Shown: one piece after another, positions 60,490 to 64,000 of the stretch
Layout: each line of letters opens with the position of its first letter
How positions within the stretch are numbered: the first letter of the stretch is position 1
DNA from: Ancylostoma caninum
Taxonomy: Eukaryota; Nematoda; Chromadorea; Rhabditida; Ancylostomatidae
NCBI GenBank assembly: GCA_037903475.1
Contig: JBAJFG010000495.1
Location: forward strand, 1-64,000
Length of the DNA stretch: 64,000 bases
Direction of reading: 5' to 3'
Made by a program: the position numbers and the translations under genes
Notes under the pieces: model-generated
Seen by the model: the letters and a program-made list of their open reading frames with translations, nothing else
Told to the model about the DNA's origin: nothing
Database searches by the model: none

Positions 60490-63150
60490 CACTAGAACTT
60501 TCTATATGAAGAAATGGAAAAAAGACGTTGACGCACCAGCAATGACAGGCGAAAACGGGGGTGAGGGGGGGATGAGAAAAAACCTGGATCTCACGTTATT
60601 TTGGAAGTCCGAGCCGCCAGATTTCCAGAAACGAAGTTGATAAAAACTAATTTCAAGCCTGAGCTTTCGAAAATAAATATTTGCAACAATAGCAAAGGTA
60701 AGGAACCACAAGTACGTTGTGGCAAAAAGTTTTGACTATCATGTGAAGTTTTTCGAAAGATTTGTCAACCCATTTTCGGGACAGGGTGAGGCGGAACTGG
60801 CTATCCAGAACCGATACAGCATTTTCACCTGTTACGGAACAATTTCCAACTCAATAGACTCTAATCGCAACAAATCATGGACAAATTGCTGCCGCGAGAG
60901 CACATTTCCACACATGTCTTGAACAAAAATGCAGTCCAGATCACAAACAATCGTACTTTTTACGAGACATAATGAGAAATGGAAATGACCAAACATGTTG
61001 CATCTAATAATAACGATGTAATCCCGAGAGGCCGGATCAAACACCAACGTTAACAAAACAATGTCAGAAAAAGGTGGGTAAGAGAAGTGAGAATACCTGT
61101 AATTGCTGTAAATTCAGACCAAACACTCCAGACTTGTACTGGTGAGGATAGAGGTTCGCTGTGTAATTCTCGCTTATTTGTTCGAGAGCTGGAAAGAAGT
61201 AGCTGAATGGATGACTGAGAACTGCTCATAGAAATACAAAATATGGGAACTACACAAATTGAAAATCGAACTCGTAGTTGCTAGGGTAACGTCATTCATG
61301 CGTGCAATTGGTGTTTCTCAGCGCACAATGGGAAAACAGATTTACGCGACTACCACAAAGTTTGATCAGAAGGCCAAAGTTACTCTGCTTATATTAGGGG
61401 GCATCACGAAGCTCAGAGCTACATATAGGCTCGCAAAGGAAAGACAGTAGTGTTTGTTCGCAATGGGAATTATACATGCCACTCGCTGTGAAACACAATT
61501 TATACGTATAATAAGTAGAATTTGTTTATGAATATCATTTATGCTTGCTCTCAGATGACGCAAATACCACTGGTGACACAAAACACGATACGATGTTAAC
61601 ATCCAGTAGATAGTGGACTCCAACAAACCAAATAAATGTAAATTGTAGCGAAAAGCTCAGACCGCATTAGTGTCCTTACGAGGAAGCAGATTTCCACAAA
61701 TATTTCCCTAGCATCAGTGTTGGAGAACATTTTTATTGAATGAGCACAGTGGAGCGGTGCAATGTTGTTGTTATTGACCCCAGTGCTTGCCAAGGTGTTA
61801 TAGAACAGCAAATAATAGAGGATAAAAAACACCCTTTCGGATCTGAAGGCTCAAATGCAGCAACAAGCACTCTCCGGTCCTTCAACAGCCACGTGGTAAT
61901 ACTTTGGGTCATCTCCTACTATGCCAGCAGGCCATGCCTATTCGAATCATTAGCAATCACGAATAGGGAAGTTTTGAAGATTTTCCTCCATTACTTCCTC
62001 CTTGACCTAATATTAGTGTTTACGAAAAAAAAAAAGTAGAGCTGAGTCGATAAAACCGCAGGAGTTCCTCGAAAATCAATTGACATATTCATTCAGTCAC
62101 ATCCCAGGATGCAGTTAGGACAAGTTGAGGTTCCAAAGTGGAGATTTGAGGAAAAAAAAGAAGGCGAAGAAGTGAAATAAGAAAGCGAAGATAACAGTTG
62201 AATTGTAGGAGATCTCCGTACTCTCACTCCAAACACTAAATATCTCAAGCGGTTCAATTTCACAATGTGAAAGGACTACTCCTCAGAGCCCATACTTCTC
62301 AAAGGAGGGGAAGAAAATTTCTAGCCAGGGTGGATAAACGTCATTAGGCGATAACTAGGCAGTGTTCTAGAATTAAGTTAAGCGAGTCATTCGCCAGCAG
62401 TATGAAGAATGCGATTAGCACGGAAATTAGCGCGACTCGATTATTGTTTTCCTCAAAAAGTCGTGACGTTCCCGCCAATCCACATAATGCAGTGCATCAA
62501 AATAAACGGACAGTTGAAGTAATAGAAAAAAGAACTGAATAATTGCTTCAACATAGAAATCAAAATGTGAGTCAGGCAAAGTTGTGCAGCCTAGCAGATC
62601 ATGGAGCTGGGAGCTTTGAATGCGACAAATGCAGACAATGAGGCTGGTTTCGCAGACATTACGACAAAAACTGGTCCATAATGTCCATGTGTCTGTAATA
62701 CTACCTTGACTACATCGCAGTAAGTGAGCCAAATGGGAATGTGTGTTCTCATTTTTTTAAATAGCGTCCAATTAGGCGCGTTTGCTCAAGCATTTGATTT
62801 TACCAGCAACATCAATTGATGCCGCTCTTAATGATACATAAAATTTCTGGTTACCAATTCTTCACATCGAAAAAAAAATCCGAAGACGGACGACGGTAGA
62901 CAAGGAAAAGTAACAACATTATACTCATGTAACGGCTCATGTAACGCATTTGGAGAATATTTGCTCAGTCATTTCGCCACTTCTATGCAACAACCGACTT
63001 CGTGAAAACACCGTCGTACTTGGGTAATTGAACCCAAAACGCGCACCCAATCGATAGCCATCCCTCATTTTCTGAACAGGAATGTGACGTCATGCACACA
63101 TGCACTGTACAGCCAAAACATGAACTACCTATCATCGACAGATCGATGAT
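60490..63150. other. About 2.7 kb with no recognised gene
   Basis: Protein-like but unidentified frames are minus 60832-61056 and plus 61740-62039 (ATG at 61740, reading MSTVERCNVVVIDPSACQGV at the start, with a donor-like GTGGTAATAC near 61893). Neither has a motif or a convincing upstream acceptor. No transposon ends were recognised. Confidence 0.3.
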
Positions 63151-63159
63151 CCCTGTAGT

Positions 63160-63500
63160 ATTCATGTTTACCGCCGATACTGTACCTCCTGTGGAGGGGG
63201 CGGAGCTGACCCGTCTTGGCCCAGAGATACTTGTTCCGAGTCAGAATGATGCTGTAAGCCGTATAAGGCGCACTTTACTCACTCTCCTCACATTGCTCAT
63301 AATCATGTACAGTACGATAAATAAATTCCACTGAACCACCATATCTATTGTGCATACGGACGATATAAAGTCCAAGAGTCTAAGGCGCCACCATCCGCCA
63401 CATAAGTCGCCACATTTTCTGGTGCATCGGCTAAAATAAAGCCATTCCTCCCGCGTCAAAGCCTGGAGAAGAGACTCGCTCACACTTGAGCAATTTCGCG
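63160..63500. repeat. Dispersed repeat shared with trxr-1 intron 11
   Basis: The words gagggggcggagctgacccg, cagaatgatgctgtaagccg, gcgcactttactcactctcc and gtccaagagtctaagg occur in the same order and orientation as in 23600-23850. Identity is moderate. The ends are not defined and no coding capacity is seen. Confidence 0.6.
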
Positions 63501-63519
63501 GCCCACCCATAGCCGTAAG

Positions 63520-63720
63520 AGGTTAGCATCTAATAAGCCTAACCTTGGGACCAAGAGCCCTAAAAATTCGTGCCTTGCTCTGCAACTGCACAAGAGGTTA
63601 GCACCTAAGCCTGACCTTGGGACCAAGAGCCCTAAAAATCCGCGCCTTGCTTCCAGCAAGTGCCCAACAGGTTAACGAGAAAGTATAACTTAGGAGCTTA
63701 AGAGCCCCAAATCACCGATC
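63520..63720. repeat. Tandem repeat of about 75 bp (2 full units plus a decayed third)
   Basis: Units begin aggttagc/aggttaac at 63520, 63595 and 63669. The first two share the block ccttgggaccaagagcccta and then aaaa-tccgcgccttgct with few changes; the third is strongly diverged (ggagcttaagagccccaaat). Confidence 0.8.
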
Positions 63721-63962
63721 CAATTAAGGATCGCGAATCGATATCGATTCTTCCCAGCCTAATTGGGACAGCTGATTACGCCTGTACGAATCAGTCGCAG
63801 AACCAACAGCTGCGCTTCTGAGAATATATCTCAAGGGAAGTCTTAGAAGGAGCCAAAAAAAAACATGGCACTTCACTTTCACAGAATGCCCATTATTCTT
63901 AGTGCGAAATTGCTAAGAACAATTGTGATTCGTCATACAGAGTACACAGAAAATTTAGAATA

Positions 63963-63985
63963 CTAGCGCCCCTTCGGGACGCTAG
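63963..63985. repeat. Short GC hairpin at the right edge
   Basis: ctagcgccccttcgggacgctag folds with a nine-pair stem (one mismatch or wobble) around a TTC-type loop. It may be the start of a larger repeat cut by the window edge. Confidence 0.6.
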
Positions 63986-64000
63986 AAAGTGGGGTGGAGC

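Overview
The window is nuclear DNA from a nematode, most likely a strongylid (hookworm-like) worm of clade V. The evidence is small GT-AG introns of 50-120 bp with T-rich acceptors, probable trans-splice acceptors, two genes that read as close homologues of Caenorhabditis elegans genes, a sequence matching the spliced leader SL1, and a very high load of short palindromic TA-flanked transposons typical of hookworm genomes. Species was not determined. Long ORFs are almost absent because coding sequence is split into short exons.

Two genes can be read with confidence, both on the minus strand. (1) 22881-27789 is thioredoxin reductase 1 (trxr-1 type). Fifteen exons could be joined by reading frame, from an N-terminal glutaredoxin-like domain without its CxxC, through the FAD motif GGGSGG and the redox pair CVNVGC, to a C-terminal Gly-Cys-UGA-Gly-stop. 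The UGA is read as selenocysteine: 153 bases after it, at 22681-22751, the 3' UTR folds into a SECIS element carrying the nematode-type GUGA instead of AUGA. (2) 2268-5092 is the 5' two-thirds of an adenosine deaminase gene (six exons, HLHLDG metal-binding motif) that runs off the left edge. From memory, the C. elegans homologues are neighbours (C06G3.5 and C06G3.7), so this looks like conserved microsynteny expanded by repeats to about 18 kb between the genes. A third start exon on the same strand (17949-18043) may belong to an unidentified gene between them.

The rest is mainly repeats. At least eight families of short non-autonomous DNA transposons recur: A (198-bp palindromes at 29.2, 34.7 and a diverged copy at 14.8 kb), B (237-bp palindromes at 7.2, 13.8, 40.4 kb), C (4.8, 13, 15 kb), D (6.1, 32.3, 36.8 kb), E (6.9, 15.3 kb; 3-bp TTA/TGA target duplications, PIF/Harbinger-like), F (hAT-like with an 8-bp target duplication at 53.1 and 44.1 kb plus fragments), G (0.7, 35.4, 39.1, 60.2 kb) and H (27.2, 47.5 kb). 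Several are nested: E in C at 15 kb, F in a 1.17-kb TA-flanked element at 53 kb, F in a foldback at 44 kb, and C in intron 1 of the deaminase gene. Decayed protein-coding transposons are a mariner (58.9-59.6 kb) and the C-terminal end of a LINE (38.9-39.1 kb).

Other structures include a cluster of a 20-bp motif in both orientations at 48.3-48.56 kb, a perfect 62-bp inverted repeat at 56.7-56.9 kb, a degenerate tandem array at 33.7-34.5 kb whose unit also occurs in a foldback at 28.3-28.9 kb, and an SL1-like 22-mer at 21.23 kb that may mark a retroposed trans-spliced transcript. Unlisted stretches hold AT-rich sequence in which I recognise nothing.
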